From positions 1 to 34,215 of the forward strand of contig CAZABP010000047.1 in assembly GCA_964483245.1 (NCBI GenBank): a stretch of DNA of 34,215 nucleotides, written 5' to 3'. Below are positions 1-9,500 of this stretch, piece by piece. The translations under genes were made by a program, and so were the position numbers. Numbering within the stretch: the stretch's first letter is position 1; each line of letters opens with the position of its first letter. This DNA comes from CAZABP01 sp964483245. Lineage in GTDB: Bacteria > Planctomycetota > UBA1135 > UBA2386. A model generated the notes under the pieces. That model saw nothing but the letters and a program-made list of their open reading frames with translations, searched no databases and was not told the DNA's origin.

Positions 1-456
1 GTCGATCCCGCCGTACAGGATCCCGAACACCGCCAGCACCGTGCCGCCCAACCACAGATAGAAGCTGGCCAGATTCAGCCGTGGCAGCGCCACGTCCTTG
101 GCGCCGAGCATCAGCGGCAGCACGAAGTTGCCCAACACCGCCGGGATCGCCGGGATGATGAACATGAACACCATGAACACGCCGTGCAGCGTGAAGATCT
201 GGTTGTACTGATCGGCTGTGAACAGCCCGCTGCCCGGGTCCTTGTTCGGGCTCCACAGATGCAGGCGGATCAGCAGCGCGAACAGGCCGCCGACCAGGAA
301 CGCAGAGGCCACGCCGACCAGGTACATGATCCCGATCCGCTTGTGGTCGAGCGTCCCGGCCCAGGACCAGAAGCCGCGCGTGACGTTCAGATAGTTGGTC
401 GGCGCCGCCGGGGTCGGCGGTTGGTCGATCGTGGCGAGGGGTACGTTGGTGGTCAT
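1..456 (-). CDS. coxA: Cytochrome c oxidase subunit I, N-terminal part (gene runs off the left edge)
   Basis: The reading frame opens with ATG at 456 and stays open to base 1, giving the first 152 residues. Subunit I of haem-copper oxidases holds the low-spin haem and the haem/CuB site where oxygen is reduced, in the inner membrane. Visible family signs are the DHKRIG segment (residues 37-42), a first membrane helix near 43-64, and TLHGVFMVFMF (89-99), where His91 is the expected low-spin haem ligand. The second and third helices follow. The gene begins 13 bp after coxB stops, so both are probably on one transcript with the act genes. The CuB ligands and proton-channel residues lie outside the window, so oxidase subtype cannot be confirmed from this subunit; the fused haem in coxB points to a caa3 enzyme. 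Confidence 0.96.
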   Translation of the reverse strand, partial: MTTNVPLATIDQPPTPAAPTNYLNVTRGFWSWAGTLDHKRIGIMYLVGVASAFLVGGLFALLIRLHLWSPNKDPGSGLFTADQYNQIFTLHGVFMVFMFIIPAIPAVLGNFVLPLMLGAKDVALPRLNLASFYLWLGGTVLAVFGILYGGID

Positions 457-469
457 CGGCGGATGCGGA

Positions 470-1441
470 TCACTTCTGCTGCTTCATGAACTCGATGATC
501 GCTGCGACCTTCTTGTCGTCCCAGTCGAATGCAGGCATGACCGGTTGGCGGCCTTTGACGATTTTTGCCTGCGGCTTGCGGATCGACTCCTTCACGTAGT
601 CCTCGTCGACGACGACCGTGCCGCCGCCCTCGAGTTCCTCGGTGCGGCCCCAAATCCCTGCCCAGGACGGCCCGATCGGATCAGGCCCGCTGAGCGGGTG
701 GCACGCGGCGCATTGCTTGTAGAGCTCCTTCCCATAAGCCGGCCCTTCGAGGATCGGCGGGAAGTTGTTGCTGGCCCACTCCTCCTTCGAGATCACGTGG
801 ACCTTGCCGACCATGTACGAGTGGTCCTGCCCGCAGTATTCGGTGCAGAACAGGTCGTACGAGTTCCCCGCCGTCCCTGGCAGCGTCTCGAACCAGACCA
901 TCTGGTAGCGCCCGGGCAGCACGTCGCGCTTGACGCGCATCGCCGGGATGAAGAACGAGTGGAGCACGTCTGCGCTGTGCAACTGCACGCGCACCGGCGT
1001 CCCTTCCGGTACCCACATCTCGTTGATCCCCTCGCGCCCGTTCGGATGCGTGATCGACCACGACCACTGCTGCCCGCGGACGTCGTACTGGATCGCATCC
1101 TTGCGCGCGATGGTCATGTCGAGGCTCCCTTTCCAGCCCATCGCGAACCACAGCATCACGATGATCAGCGGGATCACGGTCCAGGCCACCTCGAGCAGCG
1201 TGTTGTGCGTCACGTGCGAAACGGCCGCCTGGTCGGGGGTGCGGCGCCGGTAGCGGATCACCGAGTACAGCAGGATCCCGGTGATCAGGAAGAAGAAGAA
1301 GATGCAGACCCAGGTGATGAAGAACATCAACCCGTCGACGTCGGCGGCGAACGTCGACGCCTGCGGCGGCATCATTCCGCGCAGCGGATCCTGGGGGATG
1401 GCGCCGGCGAGCAGCGCGCTCAAGTCGGTCGAAGCTGTCAT
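470..1441 (-). CDS. coxB: Cytochrome c oxidase subunit II with fused cytochrome c domain (caa3 type)
   Basis: 323 residues. Subunit II accepts electrons at a binuclear CuA centre and passes them to subunit I. Two membrane helices lie at about 39-61 and 84-103, followed by the periplasmic cupredoxin domain. The CuA ligands are all present: His161 in VLHSFF, then Cys199, Glu201, Cys203, His207 and Met210 in CTEYCGQDHSYM. A C-terminal cytochrome c domain starts near 235, with haem motif CAACH at 244-248 and probable axial Met302 in VMPAF. This fusion defines caa3-type oxidases, in which a covalently attached haem c takes electrons directly from the donor. The upstream act genes supply a quinol-oxidising ACIII, and ACIII-caa3 association is known in other bacteria. 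The N-terminus lacks a clear cleavable signal; the first helix probably anchors the protein. Confidence 0.96.
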   Translation of the reverse strand: MTASTDLSALLAGAIPQDPLRGMMPPQASTFAADVDGLMFFITWVCIFFFFLITGILLYSVIRYRRRTPDQAAVSHVTHNTLLEVAWTVIPLIIVMLWFAMGWKGSLDMTIARKDAIQYDVRGQQWSWSITHPNGREGINEMWVPEGTPVRVQLHSADVLHSFFIPAMRVKRDVLPGRYQMVWFETLPGTAGNSYDLFCTEYCGQDHSYMVGKVHVISKEEWASNNFPPILEGPAYGKELYKQCAACHPLSGPDPIGPSWAGIWGRTEELEGGGTVVVDEDYVKESIRKPQAKIVKGRQPVMPAFDWDDKKVAAIIEFMKQQK

Positions 1442-1491
1442 GCCGGGTTGGAGAGCGGGTTAGGGTTGGGGATCGGGATCGGTGCAGTGGA

Positions 1492-2337
1492 TCAGGTCGC
1501 AGCCGGGGCCTGCACCAGCCGCTCGCGGCGGCGCAGGACGAAGATCAACGTCACGACCGCGAGGATCGTCAACACGCCCGCGATCCGGACCACCCCCATC
1601 ACCATCAGGTTGTAGGTGCCCGAGCGCGGGTCATACGTGTAGCAGGAGAGCAGGATGCGGTCCCAGGTCGTGCCGACCTTGCCTTCGGCGGCCTCGACGA
1701 GCGACAGGCGCAGATCGCGCGGCGAGAACCACGCACCTTGCAGGTAACGCGAGATCCGGCCATCCGGCGACAGCAGCACGATCCCGGCCGGGTGGTCGAA
1801 CTGGTGGATGTCCTCCTTCCAGACGAACCCGAACCCGACCGCGTCGGCGAGGGCCTGGATCTCCGGCTCAGCGCCGGTCAGGAAGTGCCAGTGCTCGCTG
1901 ACGTTCGGCTTCGCGTACGCCTGCAGGTACGAGTTCTGCTTCTCCTTCGCGAGGCTCGGCTTCTCCTTCGCATCGATGCTGACGGCCACGATCCGGAAGT
2001 CCTCTGCCGGCGTCAGCGTCATCCGCTGCATCGCGTCGACGAGGCCGTTCAGGACGGCGCCGCACAGCGCCGGGCAGCCGTAGTAGCCGAGCCACAGGAT
2101 CACCGGCCGGTCCCCGGTCAGATAGTCGCCGAGCCGCACCGGCCGGCGGTCCTGATCGACGAACTGCAGCTCGCGCGGGACCTGCTCGCCGAGGTGCTCG
2201 GTCCAGATCGCCCGGCCATCCACGACCTCGAGCCCACCGCCGATGCCTTGCGCCGGCAATGCCGCCGCACCGGCGAGCAGCAGGCTCAAACCTGCTGCGC
2301 GCGCGAGCTGCATGCGGTTGGTGCGGATCGGTGCCAT
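1492..2337 (-). CDS. SCO1/SenC-type copper chaperone or thiol-disulfide protein for oxidase assembly
   Basis: 281 residues from the ATG at 2337. An upstream in-frame start would overlap the preceding gene, which stops at 2345; Met at 2313 is another possible start. SCO proteins have a thioredoxin fold and deliver copper to CuA of oxidase subunit II, or keep its cysteines reduced. The CxxxC copper/redox motif is CPALC (Cys88, Cys92), after the strand VILWLGYYG. The third ligand is probably His182 in QFDHPAGIVLLSPDG. An N-terminal signal sequence (about 10-29) and a C-terminal helix (about 246-268) followed by RRRER place the domain in the periplasm, tethered at its C-terminus. Its position directly before coxB fits CuA assembly. 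The C-terminal anchor differs from the N-terminal anchor of classical Sco1. Confidence 0.88.
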   Translation of the reverse strand: MAPIRTNRMQLARAAGLSLLLAGAAALPAQGIGGGLEVVDGRAIWTEHLGEQVPRELQFVDQDRRPVRLGDYLTGDRPVILWLGYYGCPALCGAVLNGLVDAMQRMTLTPAEDFRIVAVSIDAKEKPSLAKEKQNSYLQAYAKPNVSEHWHFLTGAEPEIQALADAVGFGFVWKEDIHQFDHPAGIVLLSPDGRISRYLQGAWFSPRDLRLSLVEAAEGKVGTTWDRILLSCYTYDPRSGTYNLMVMGVVRIAGVLTILAVVTLIFVLRRRERLVQAPAAT

Positions 2338-2344
2338 CGCCGGG

Positions 2345-2674
2345 CTACTTGTTCTCCAACACGCGCTGCATCGCCTCGTCGATCGAGCGCCCACCGCCCT
2401 GGCCGGACAGCGCCTGGTTCTCCCACTGGCGCTGCTGCTGCAGCTCGAGCGCCGGCAGCTCGTCGATCTTGCGCGCGCGCTCGCCGGTGATCACGAAGCT
2501 GAACAGGTGGTACAGCAGCCAGACCGACACGAACACGCCGAACGTGACGACGACGAGCCAGAACAGCGTCCGCTTCGCGTCGATGTCGTGCTCCGGATCG
2601 ATCGCCTCGATGCCTGCCGGCAGCGGCGGATGACCGAGCGCGTCGTGCGACGGAGACTCCTTGGTCGTGTGCAT
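2345..2674 (-). CDS. Small single-helix membrane protein of the act-cox operon, function unknown
   Basis: 109 residues, 7 bp after actF and 7 bp before the SCO gene, so it clearly belongs to the operon. One strong membrane helix lies at about 36-62, preceded by an acidic, Pro/His-rich stretch and followed by a polar, Gln-rich tail with no Cys. I do not recognise a named family. By position it could be an accessory subunit of ACIII or of the oxidase, similar in role to the small extra subunits reported for some ACIII enzymes, or an assembly factor. The C-terminal segment SIDEAMQRVLENK looks like an amphipathic helix. The coding call rests on operon spacing, an uninterrupted frame and the clear helix; the role is inference. 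Confidence 0.8.
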   Translation of the reverse strand: MHTTKESPSHDALGHPPLPAGIEAIDPEHDIDAKRTLFWLVVVTFGVFVSVWLLYHLFSFVITGERARKIDELPALELQQQRQWENQALSGQGGGRSIDEAMQRVLENK

Positions 2675-2681
2675 CGGGCCC

Positions 2682-3929
2682 TCAGATGTTGCGGAAGTGC
2701 AGGGATTCGGCGAGGCGCGGGTCCCGCTCCGGGACCAGCGGCGTGCTCTGGATGTTGCGCAGCACCAGCACGAGGAACAGCGCGAACACGCCGAGCAGCG
2801 TCGTGAAGTCGAGCCACGACAGATGCAGCCCGTGGGCGTGCAGCGTCGGCATCACGATCCAGTGCAGGTCGATCGCGTGCATGACCAGCATGTACCCCGC
2901 CGCGACCGCCAGCGTCGTCGTGTTGCGCTTGATGTGACGCGACATCAGGAAGCCGAACGGAATCGCGAAATGCCCGATCGCGAGGATCTGCGACACCGTC
3001 AGCCAGCTGCCGTGCATCCGGTGCCGGTAGAAGATCGTCTCCTCCGGCAGGTTCGCGTACCAGATCAGCATGAACTGGCTGAACGCGATGTAGGTCCAGA
3101 ACACGACGAACGCGAACAGCAGCTTGCCGATGTCGTGGTAGTGCTCGCGGGTGACGGCGCCGCGCAGCAGCCCCTTGCTCTGCAGATACATGCAGAGGAT
3201 CCCGAGCACGGCCATGAACGACAGGAAGCCGCCGGCGAAGAAGTAGACGCCCCAGATCGTCGAGAACCAGTGCGGGTCCAGGCTCATCAGCCAGTCGAAC
3301 GCCGCGAACGTCGTCGCCAGAGCGAACAGCAGCATCATCGGCGCCGCGACGCGCGCCATGCGCAGCGTCAGCGCCGGATCCCCGGTCCGGTCCTGCTCCA
3401 GCGAGCGGTTGCGGAACCAGGTCGCGATGAAGCTCCAGACCGCGAAGTAGATCGCGGCGCGGATGAAGAAGAACGGCACGTTCAGCCAGGCCGACTTGCC
3501 GGCCAGGATCGCGTCGTAGCCGGGGCTCGCCGGATCCAGGTCCGCATCCACCCAGTGGTGCCACAGGTCGTGGTAGCCGATCGCGATCGGCACGAACAGC
3601 GGCACGAACCACGGCAGCGTGCCCATGACGTTCTCGGCGATCCGGCGCACGACGACGCTCCAGCCGGCGCGCGTCAGGTGCTGGATCAGCACGAACGCCG
3701 TCGCCCCGAGCGCGATGCTCAGCGCGAACATGAACGCGACCAGATACGAGAAGTAGAACTGCTTGCGCGCGTCGGCGCCGAGGAACAGGCCGATCAGGCT
3801 GGCGCCGAGCGCGACCGCGCCGATGCCCAGACGCAGCTTCTGCGCCGAAGCGAGCGCGCCTGCCGGCACGCGCGTGACGAGGCCGGGCGCCGTCGTCTCG
3901 ATCGGGGGGACCGTGGCTGTCGAACTCAT
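2682..3929 (-). CDS. actF: Alternative Complex III subunit ActF (polytopic membrane subunit)
   Basis: 415 residues with about ten hydrophobic helices and short polar links, matching the length and layout of ActF. ActF is the second large membrane subunit of ACIII, distantly related to NrfD/ActC, and helps build the quinol-oxidising membrane domain. Helices are easy to see at about 33-52, 58-85 and 98-113, and through the aromatic-rich stretch WFSTIWGVYFFAGGFLSFMA near 220-240. The order actE-actF-oxidase genes matches known ACIII operons. The start at 3929 is the only ATG that gives a normal N-terminus, and the gene begins 19 bp after actE stops. No Cys-based cofactor motif is present, as expected. 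ActC rather than ActF carries most residues proposed for quinone binding in studied enzymes, so the exact role here is inferred. Confidence 0.92.
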   Translation of the reverse strand: MSSTATVPPIETTAPGLVTRVPAGALASAQKLRLGIGAVALGASLIGLFLGADARKQFYFSYLVAFMFALSIALGATAFVLIQHLTRAGWSVVVRRIAENVMGTLPWFVPLFVPIAIGYHDLWHHWVDADLDPASPGYDAILAGKSAWLNVPFFFIRAAIYFAVWSFIATWFRNRSLEQDRTGDPALTLRMARVAAPMMLLFALATTFAAFDWLMSLDPHWFSTIWGVYFFAGGFLSFMAVLGILCMYLQSKGLLRGAVTREHYHDIGKLLFAFVVFWTYIAFSQFMLIWYANLPEETIFYRHRMHGSWLTVSQILAIGHFAIPFGFLMSRHIKRNTTTLAVAAGYMLVMHAIDLHWIVMPTLHAHGLHLSWLDFTTLLGVFALFLVLVLRNIQSTPLVPERDPRLAESLHFRNI

Positions 3930-3948
3930 CGGGGATTGCTACCTGGGT

Positions 3949-4509
3949 TCAGCGCACGCGCTCCTTCAGCGCGCGGATGTAATGGATGATCAGCCAGCGG
4001 TCCTCGACCGGGATCAGCGGCCCATAGGCCGGCATCGTCGAGCGCCCGTGCGTGATGACGTCGAAGATCTCGCCGTCGACCAGCTTGCTGACCCGCTCGT
4101 GGTCCAGGAACGACGGCAGCGGGACCGGCCAACGCCGTCCGGTGAAACCCTTGCCGGTGCCGGTGCGGTCATGGCAGATCGAGCAGAAGATGTCGTATCG
4201 CTGCCGCCCGCGCGCAAGGGCCTCGGCGGTCAACGCCACCGGGTTCTGCTGCACGTAGCTGCCGTCGGCGTGCTTGAACTTCGCGAGCACCGGATCGGGC
4301 AACGACCCGCGCGCCACGGTGCCGGCAACCGGCTGCCGCATCGCGCGGTGATCCTTCCAGCCGGCGAACGCCGACTTCTCCTGCGCCTGCAGCTTCGGCT
4401 GGAAGTCCATGTCCAGCACGAGGTGCACCGGCGGCTGCTCCGAGATCCCGCCGCGGCAGGCGGCGAGGCCGGCGAGCGCGAGCGTCGCGAACCAGAGCTT
4501 GGTGTTCAT
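3949..4509 (-). CDS. actE: Alternative Complex III subunit ActE, monohaem cytochrome c lipoprotein
   Basis: 186 residues. ActE is the single-haem cytochrome c of ACIII on the periplasmic side; it passes electrons onward from the pentahaem subunit towards the oxidase. The N-terminus is a lipoprotein signal with lipobox LAAC (Cys18), so the protein is membrane-anchored by lipid. The haem-binding motif is CSICH at 109-113, and Met159 in RSTMPAYGP is the likely sixth ligand, giving an ordinary class I cytochrome c fold in the C-terminal half. The ATG at 4509 overlaps the actD stop in an ATGA arrangement, which supports this start over a longer frame that would run through actD. The roughly 90 residues before the haem motif form an N-terminal extension typical of ActE. 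Confidence 0.93.
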   Translation of the reverse strand: MNTKLWFATLALAGLAACRGGISEQPPVHLVLDMDFQPKLQAQEKSAFAGWKDHRAMRQPVAGTVARGSLPDPVLAKFKHADGSYVQQNPVALTAEALARGRQRYDIFCSICHDRTGTGKGFTGRRWPVPLPSFLDHERVSKLVDGEIFDVITHGRSTMPAYGPLIPVEDRWLIIHYIRALKERVR

Positions 4510-5039
4510 TCGGCGATCAACTCCACGTTCTTGCCGCCGATGTCGCGCAGGAACGCCAGCGTGGCCTGCTGGTCGAATTTCGGGTCGGCCGCGTCGATCG
4601 ACAACACGAACCGGTCGTCGCTGACGCGCAGCGCCGCGGCATAGTCGAACAGCGGATGGTGCAGCCGCGGCAGCCGGTTCAGGCCGAACTGGCCGAAGAA
4701 GGCGCCGAACGCGGCCAGCAGCACCATGCACTCGAACGTGATCGGCACCGTCGACGGCCACGCGTACGGGAGCTTGCCGCTGACCCAGTACTCGTAATCG
4801 ACGGCGTTCATCCACCACATCATCAACTGCGCGCCGGCGATCCCGAGCAGGCCGCAGGCGACGCAGATCCAGCCGACGTGGCTCGGCCCGTGCCCGATCG
4901 CGTCGTCCATGCCGTGGATCGGGAACGGCGTGTGCGTGTCGGCGCGTGAGTAGCCGGCCGCCTTGACCTGCTTCGCCGCGGCGTAGATCGCGGCCGCGCT
5001 GTCGAACTCGGCGACCGCGCCCCAGTACGTGATGCTCAT
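4506..5039 (-). CDS. actD: Alternative Complex III subunit ActD (DUF3341 family)
   Basis: 177 residues. ActD is a small membrane subunit of ACIII with two helices and a cytoplasmic domain; the family is known as DUF3341. Here an N-terminal alpha/beta segment starts MSITYWGAVAEFDS and contains HTPFPIHGMDDAIG (36-49), a conserved-looking signature of the family. Two membrane helices follow at about 56-78 and 98-122, then a C-terminal soluble part with FVLSIDAADPKFD. The gene begins 1 bp after actC ends and overlaps actE by 4 bp, so the three are almost certainly co-translated. No cofactor motif is present, which is normal; ActD is considered structural, possibly contributing a proton path. Confidence 0.92.
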   Translation of the reverse strand: MSITYWGAVAEFDSAAAIYAAAKQVKAAGYSRADTHTPFPIHGMDDAIGHGPSHVGWICVACGLLGIAGAQLMMWWMNAVDYEYWVSGKLPYAWPSTVPITFECMVLLAAFGAFFGQFGLNRLPRLHHPLFDYAAALRVSDDRFVLSIDAADPKFDQQATLAFLRDIGGKNVELIAE

Positions 5040-5040
5040 C

Positions 5041-6501
5041 TCAGTACGCCCCCTCGGTCACGTGCGGGTTGTCGCCGTGACGCCCGGCCGCGTGACCGTG
5101 CCCGTCGTGGTGCCCGTGGTGCGGGTCCGCCTCCTTCATCGTGTTCTTGACTTCGCTGATCGCGAGGATCGGCAGGAAGCGGCAGAACAGCAGGAAGAAC
5201 GTGAAGAACAGCCCGAAGCTGCCGATCAGCGTCAGCACGTCCCACAGCGTCGGGCTGAAGTAGTCCCAGCTGGAGGGCAGGAAGTCACGGTGCAGCGACG
5301 TCACAACGATGACGAACCGCTCGAACCACATCCCGATGTTGACGAAGATCGAGATCACGAACAGCGCGGCCGGGTTGCGCCGGATCGAGCGGAACCAGAA
5401 CAGCTGCGGGCTGATCACGTTGCACGACACCATGATCCAGTAGGCCCACCAGTAGGGCCCGGTCGCGCGGTTGATGAACGCGAACTGCTCGTATTCGACG
5501 CCGCTGTACCAGGCGATGAAGAACTCCATCCCGGACGCGTAGCCGACCATCGAGCCGGTCACGAGCAGGATCTTCGCCATGTTGTCGAGCGTGTTCAGCG
5601 TGACGAGATCCTGCAGCCCCAGCCACTTGCGGGCCGGGATCAGCAGCGTCAGCACCATGCCGAACCCGCTGAAGATCGCGCCGGCGACGAAGTACGGCGG
5701 GAAGATCGTCGTGTGCCAGCCGGGCAGCAGCGAGATCGCGAAGTCGAACGACACGATCGAGTGGACCGACAGCACCAGCGGCGTGCTGAGGCCGGCGAGG
5801 ATCAGGTACGCCTTCTCGTAGTTGATCCAGTGCCGGTTGCTACCGTGCCAGCCGCAGGCGAGCACGCCGTAGACGCGCGCCGCGATCTTGCGGCCGCTGC
5901 GCACGCACCGGTCGCGGAACGTCGCGAGGTCCGGCACCATGCCCATGTACCAGAACAGCAGCGACACCGTGAAATACGTGCTGACCGCGAACACGTCCCA
6001 CAGCAGCGGGCTCTTGAACTGCGGCCACAGCGACATCTGGTTGGGCAGCGGGAACACCCAGTAGATGACCCAGATGCGGCCGACGTGGATCGCCGGGAAG
6101 ATGCCGGCGGCCATGACGGCGAAGATCGTCATCGCCTCCGACCAGCGGTTGATCGCCGTGCGCCACTTCTGCCGGAACAAGCAGAGGATCGCCGAGATCA
6201 GCGTCCCGGCGTGGCCGATGCCGATCCAGAACACGAAGTTGACGATCGGCCAGCCCCAGCCGACCGGGCTGTTGTTGCCCCAGATCCCGATCCCGGTGAA
6301 CACCAGGTAGGCGATCGAGGCGCCGAGGATCCCCAGCCCGGCGACGGCGATGCCGAACATCACGTACCAGCCGCGCGGAGTCTTCATCTCCGCGACGCGG
6401 GCGATCTTGTCGGTGACCGACGCGAAGTCGTTGCGGCCCTCGACGATCGGTGCGCGGACGAGCGGGTTCTCGGGTTCGTCCGTGACGAGGATGGCGGTCA
6501 T
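5041..6501 (-). CDS. actC: Alternative Complex III subunit ActC (NrfD/PsrC-like quinol-binding subunit)
   Basis: 486 residues with about ten membrane helices, the size and pattern of the NrfD/PsrC superfamily. ActC is the principal membrane subunit facing ActB and is the proposed site of quinol oxidation. Recognisable segments are WGWPIVNFVFWIGIGHAGTL (about 82-101), HVGRIWVIYWVFPLPN (about 140-155) and LPGWHTTIFPPYFVAGAIFSG (about 260-280), with His and aromatic residues near the predicted periplasmic face. The gene starts 3 bp after actB stops. An oddity is the C-terminal tail (about 459-486), rich in His (HHGHHDGHGH), which resembles a metal-binding or flexible linker rather than a fold. 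Substrate assignment is from family knowledge; nothing here distinguishes menaquinol from ubiquinol. Confidence 0.93.
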   Translation of the reverse strand: MTAILVTDEPENPLVRAPIVEGRNDFASVTDKIARVAEMKTPRGWYVMFGIAVAGLGILGASIAYLVFTGIGIWGNNSPVGWGWPIVNFVFWIGIGHAGTLISAILCLFRQKWRTAINRWSEAMTIFAVMAAGIFPAIHVGRIWVIYWVFPLPNQMSLWPQFKSPLLWDVFAVSTYFTVSLLFWYMGMVPDLATFRDRCVRSGRKIAARVYGVLACGWHGSNRHWINYEKAYLILAGLSTPLVLSVHSIVSFDFAISLLPGWHTTIFPPYFVAGAIFSGFGMVLTLLIPARKWLGLQDLVTLNTLDNMAKILLVTGSMVGYASGMEFFIAWYSGVEYEQFAFINRATGPYWWAYWIMVSCNVISPQLFWFRSIRRNPAALFVISIFVNIGMWFERFVIVVTSLHRDFLPSSWDYFSPTLWDVLTLIGSFGLFFTFFLLFCRFLPILAISEVKNTMKEADPHHGHHDGHGHAAGRHGDNPHVTEGAY

Positions 6502-6504
6502 GGG

Positions 6505-9500
6505 TCAGGACAGCTCCGGATTGGGGTTCCTGATCTTGGCCAGGTAGGTCGTGCGCGGCTTCACGTTCAGCTCGGACAACATCGCGTAGTTGAGGCTGGA
6601 GGCGCGCAGCTTGCTGACGCGGCTCTCCGGGTCGTTGATGTCCCCGAACACGATCGCGTCGCTCGGGCAGGTCTGCGCACAGGCGGTCTGCACGGCGTCG
6701 CGCGCCAGCGGCCGGCCGGCGCGTTTGGCGACGATCTTGGCCCCCTGGATCCGTTGCACGCAGTACGTGCACTTCTCCATGACGCCGCGCGAGCGCACCG
6801 TGACGTCCGGGTTCTGCACCATCTGCTCGGTCGGCGTGTAGTCGGCCGTGAAGTGGAACCAGTTGAACCGGCGCACCTTGTACGGGCAGTTGTTGTTGCA
6901 GTACCGCGTGCCGATGCAGCGGTTGTAGACCATGTCGTTCAGCCCTTCGGGCGAATGCGTGGTCGCCGCGACCGGGCAGACCGACTCGCACGGGGCGTTC
7001 TCGCACTGCATGCACGGCACCGGCTGCTGCACGAGGTCCGGCTGCGCCGCCGCGTCCTGGCGCTCGTCACCGACGAAGTACCGGTCGATCCGCAGCCAGT
7101 GCATCTCGCGGCCCTTCAACACCTGCGCCTTGCCGACCACCGGGATGTTGTTCTCCGACTGGCAGGCGATGACGCAGGCGTTGCAGCCGGTGCAGGAGCT
7201 CAGGTCGATGACCATCCCCCATTGGTAGCCCTGGCTGTAGTCGCGCTCCGGCCACAGCGATTTCAGCTCATCGCGCTCGGTGACGACCGGATGCTCGTGT
7301 GGCTCGGTGCCGTGCTCGTCGTGCGCGTGCCGCTTGGCAGCTTCGGTCTTCGTCTTCGCGGCGCGGGCGAGCGGCGACATCTCCGGCGCGAAGTCGGGGT
7401 CGGCGCGGTAGCCGGCCAGCGTGTTCTGCCGGTACAGCGGGCGCCCCTCGAGCGAGCCGTGGTTCTGCGTAGACGCGAGGACGTGCTTGGCACCGGTCGC
7501 CGCCGCGGTCGCGCCGGTCGCGATCCACTGCGTGTCGACGCCGCGCAGGACGAAGGTGTCGGCGCCGACGCCGGCCGCGACCTTGTGCCGGGAGGCGAGC
7601 CGGCGACCGTAGCCGAGCGGCAGCGTCACGCTGAAGTCCGCGTGCCCGGGCAGCACGAACGCCGCGATCTCGAGCGTCTCGCCGCCGTGGCCGATCCGCA
7701 GCACGTCGCCGGTCGCGACGTTCAAGGCATCGGCGGTCGCCGGGCTGAGCAGCGCCGCGTTGTCCCAGGTCAGCTTCGTGATCGGGTCCGGCATCTCCTG
7801 CAGCCAGGGGTTGTTGGCATAGCGGCCATCCCACAGGCACGGATCGGCGCGGAAGCAGAGCTCCAGATTGCCGCTGTCGAGCTTCGCCGCCGGGCGTGCG
7901 TTGCCGACCGCGGTCGCGACCGCGTCCGCCATCAACGCGGGCTGCGCTGCTTCCGCCAGCGCCATGCCCGGGACGACTCCGTCGTGCAGACAGCGCGTCC
8001 AGAACGAGTCGAAGTCCTCCGCCGCAGCACGGTCCGCCCAGTACTCGCGCACGATCTCGAACCCGTGCTTGCGCACGCTCTCGTTCGCACCGGCCGGATC
8101 GATCAGCAACGCCAGCAGCTCGGCGACGGACGGCGCCCCTTCGTACAGCGGTGCGATCAGCGGCTGCACGATCGCCGGCGTGCCGTCGAACGCGCAGAGA
8201 TCGCCCCAGCTCTCGAGCGGATGCGCCAGCGGCAGGTGCCACGCGGCCAGCGCACCGGTCTCGTTCTCGTGCAGGCCGCAGTGGATCAGCGTCAGGCGCG
8301 GGTCCGCCGCGCGCTTGATCAGCTCCCGCGCCAGCTCGCGAGGTCCGTCGTAGGCCGGGTTGGTCCCGATGCAGACCAGCGTCGTCACCGAGTCGGCGAT
8401 CAGCGCGGTCGTCAGCGCCCGCGCCGAGTCGATGCAGCTGGCCGCGACCGCCGCCGGGGTCGCCGTGTAGGTCACGGTCGCGCCGGTGTTGCGCAGCTTG
8501 TCGTTGATCGCGTGGACCAGCGCGTGGACGAGCGGCGGCTGCGCCGAACCGGCGACGACCAGGGAACGACCCCGATGGGCGAGCAGGTCGCGCGCCACCA
8601 CGTCGATCCAGTTCTTGCCGGCGTGCAGGAAGGCCGTGCTCTTCCACTTCGCCAGCGCGCTGCCGAGTGCCGAGTCGCCGAACAGGTTGAGCTCGGCGGC
8701 GAGCGCCAGCACCGCGTCCTGGACCTGGCTCGCCGGGACGCGGAAGCGATGGTCCGCCTGGCTCCCGGTCACCGACCAGCCGGACTCGACCGCGTAGAAC
8801 CGTGACGGAGTCGTCGCCGGCGAGTCGATCTTGCGCCGGCTGGCGAATGCACGCGCGTGGCGCAGCGAGTCCGGTTCGCTGGTCAGGAAGTCGCAGTCGA
8901 ATCCGACGACCAGATCGGCGCGGTCGAACTTCCATTGCGCGTCCTGCGCGGCGCCGAACGCGAGGCGGCTGCCGGCGACCGCATGGTCGCGGTGCAGCGG
9001 CGTCCACCAGTGGATCGACGCCTTGGGATAGACGCGCTTGCACAGCTCGAGCAACGCGAGCTGTGACGGCGACGTGGTCGGCTCGAGCAGCAGCGCGAGC
9101 CCTTGCCCGCCGTTCTTCTGCAGCGCGCCGAACACCTCCTGTGCCGCGGCGCGGAACCCGGCCCAGTCGGCGTCGACGCGTTCGCCGCCGCGCCCACGCC
9201 GTGGCCGCTGCGTGCGCGCCGGGTCGTAGAGCTGCAGCAGCTCCGCGTGCATGTGCTGGTCGGCGGCACCGAGACTCGATGGATGCAGCGGGTTGCCTTC
9301 GACCTTGGTCGGACGGCCATCCGAGCTCTTGACCAGCGTGCCGACGCCGTAGGCGCCGCGCTGGTGTGCAGTCGCGTACCAGCGCGGGATGCCGGGGAGC
9401 ATCCCTTCCGGGCGATGCGCGAATGGCAGGATCTTCTGGTACGGCTTGCGGCAGCCGGCGAGACCGGCGAGCGCCATCGACGCACCGAGCAGCCCAAGGA

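Noticed and set aside
2661..3989. A 442-residue plus-strand frame opposite actF
   Set aside because: Low-complexity composition rich in Arg, Gln and Asp, antisense to a clear membrane protein.
5029..8805. A 1258-residue open frame on the plus strand
   Set aside because: It lies opposite actD, actC and actB, has an Arg/Asp/His-biased composition and no domain pattern; it is an antisense artefact of high G+C codon use.
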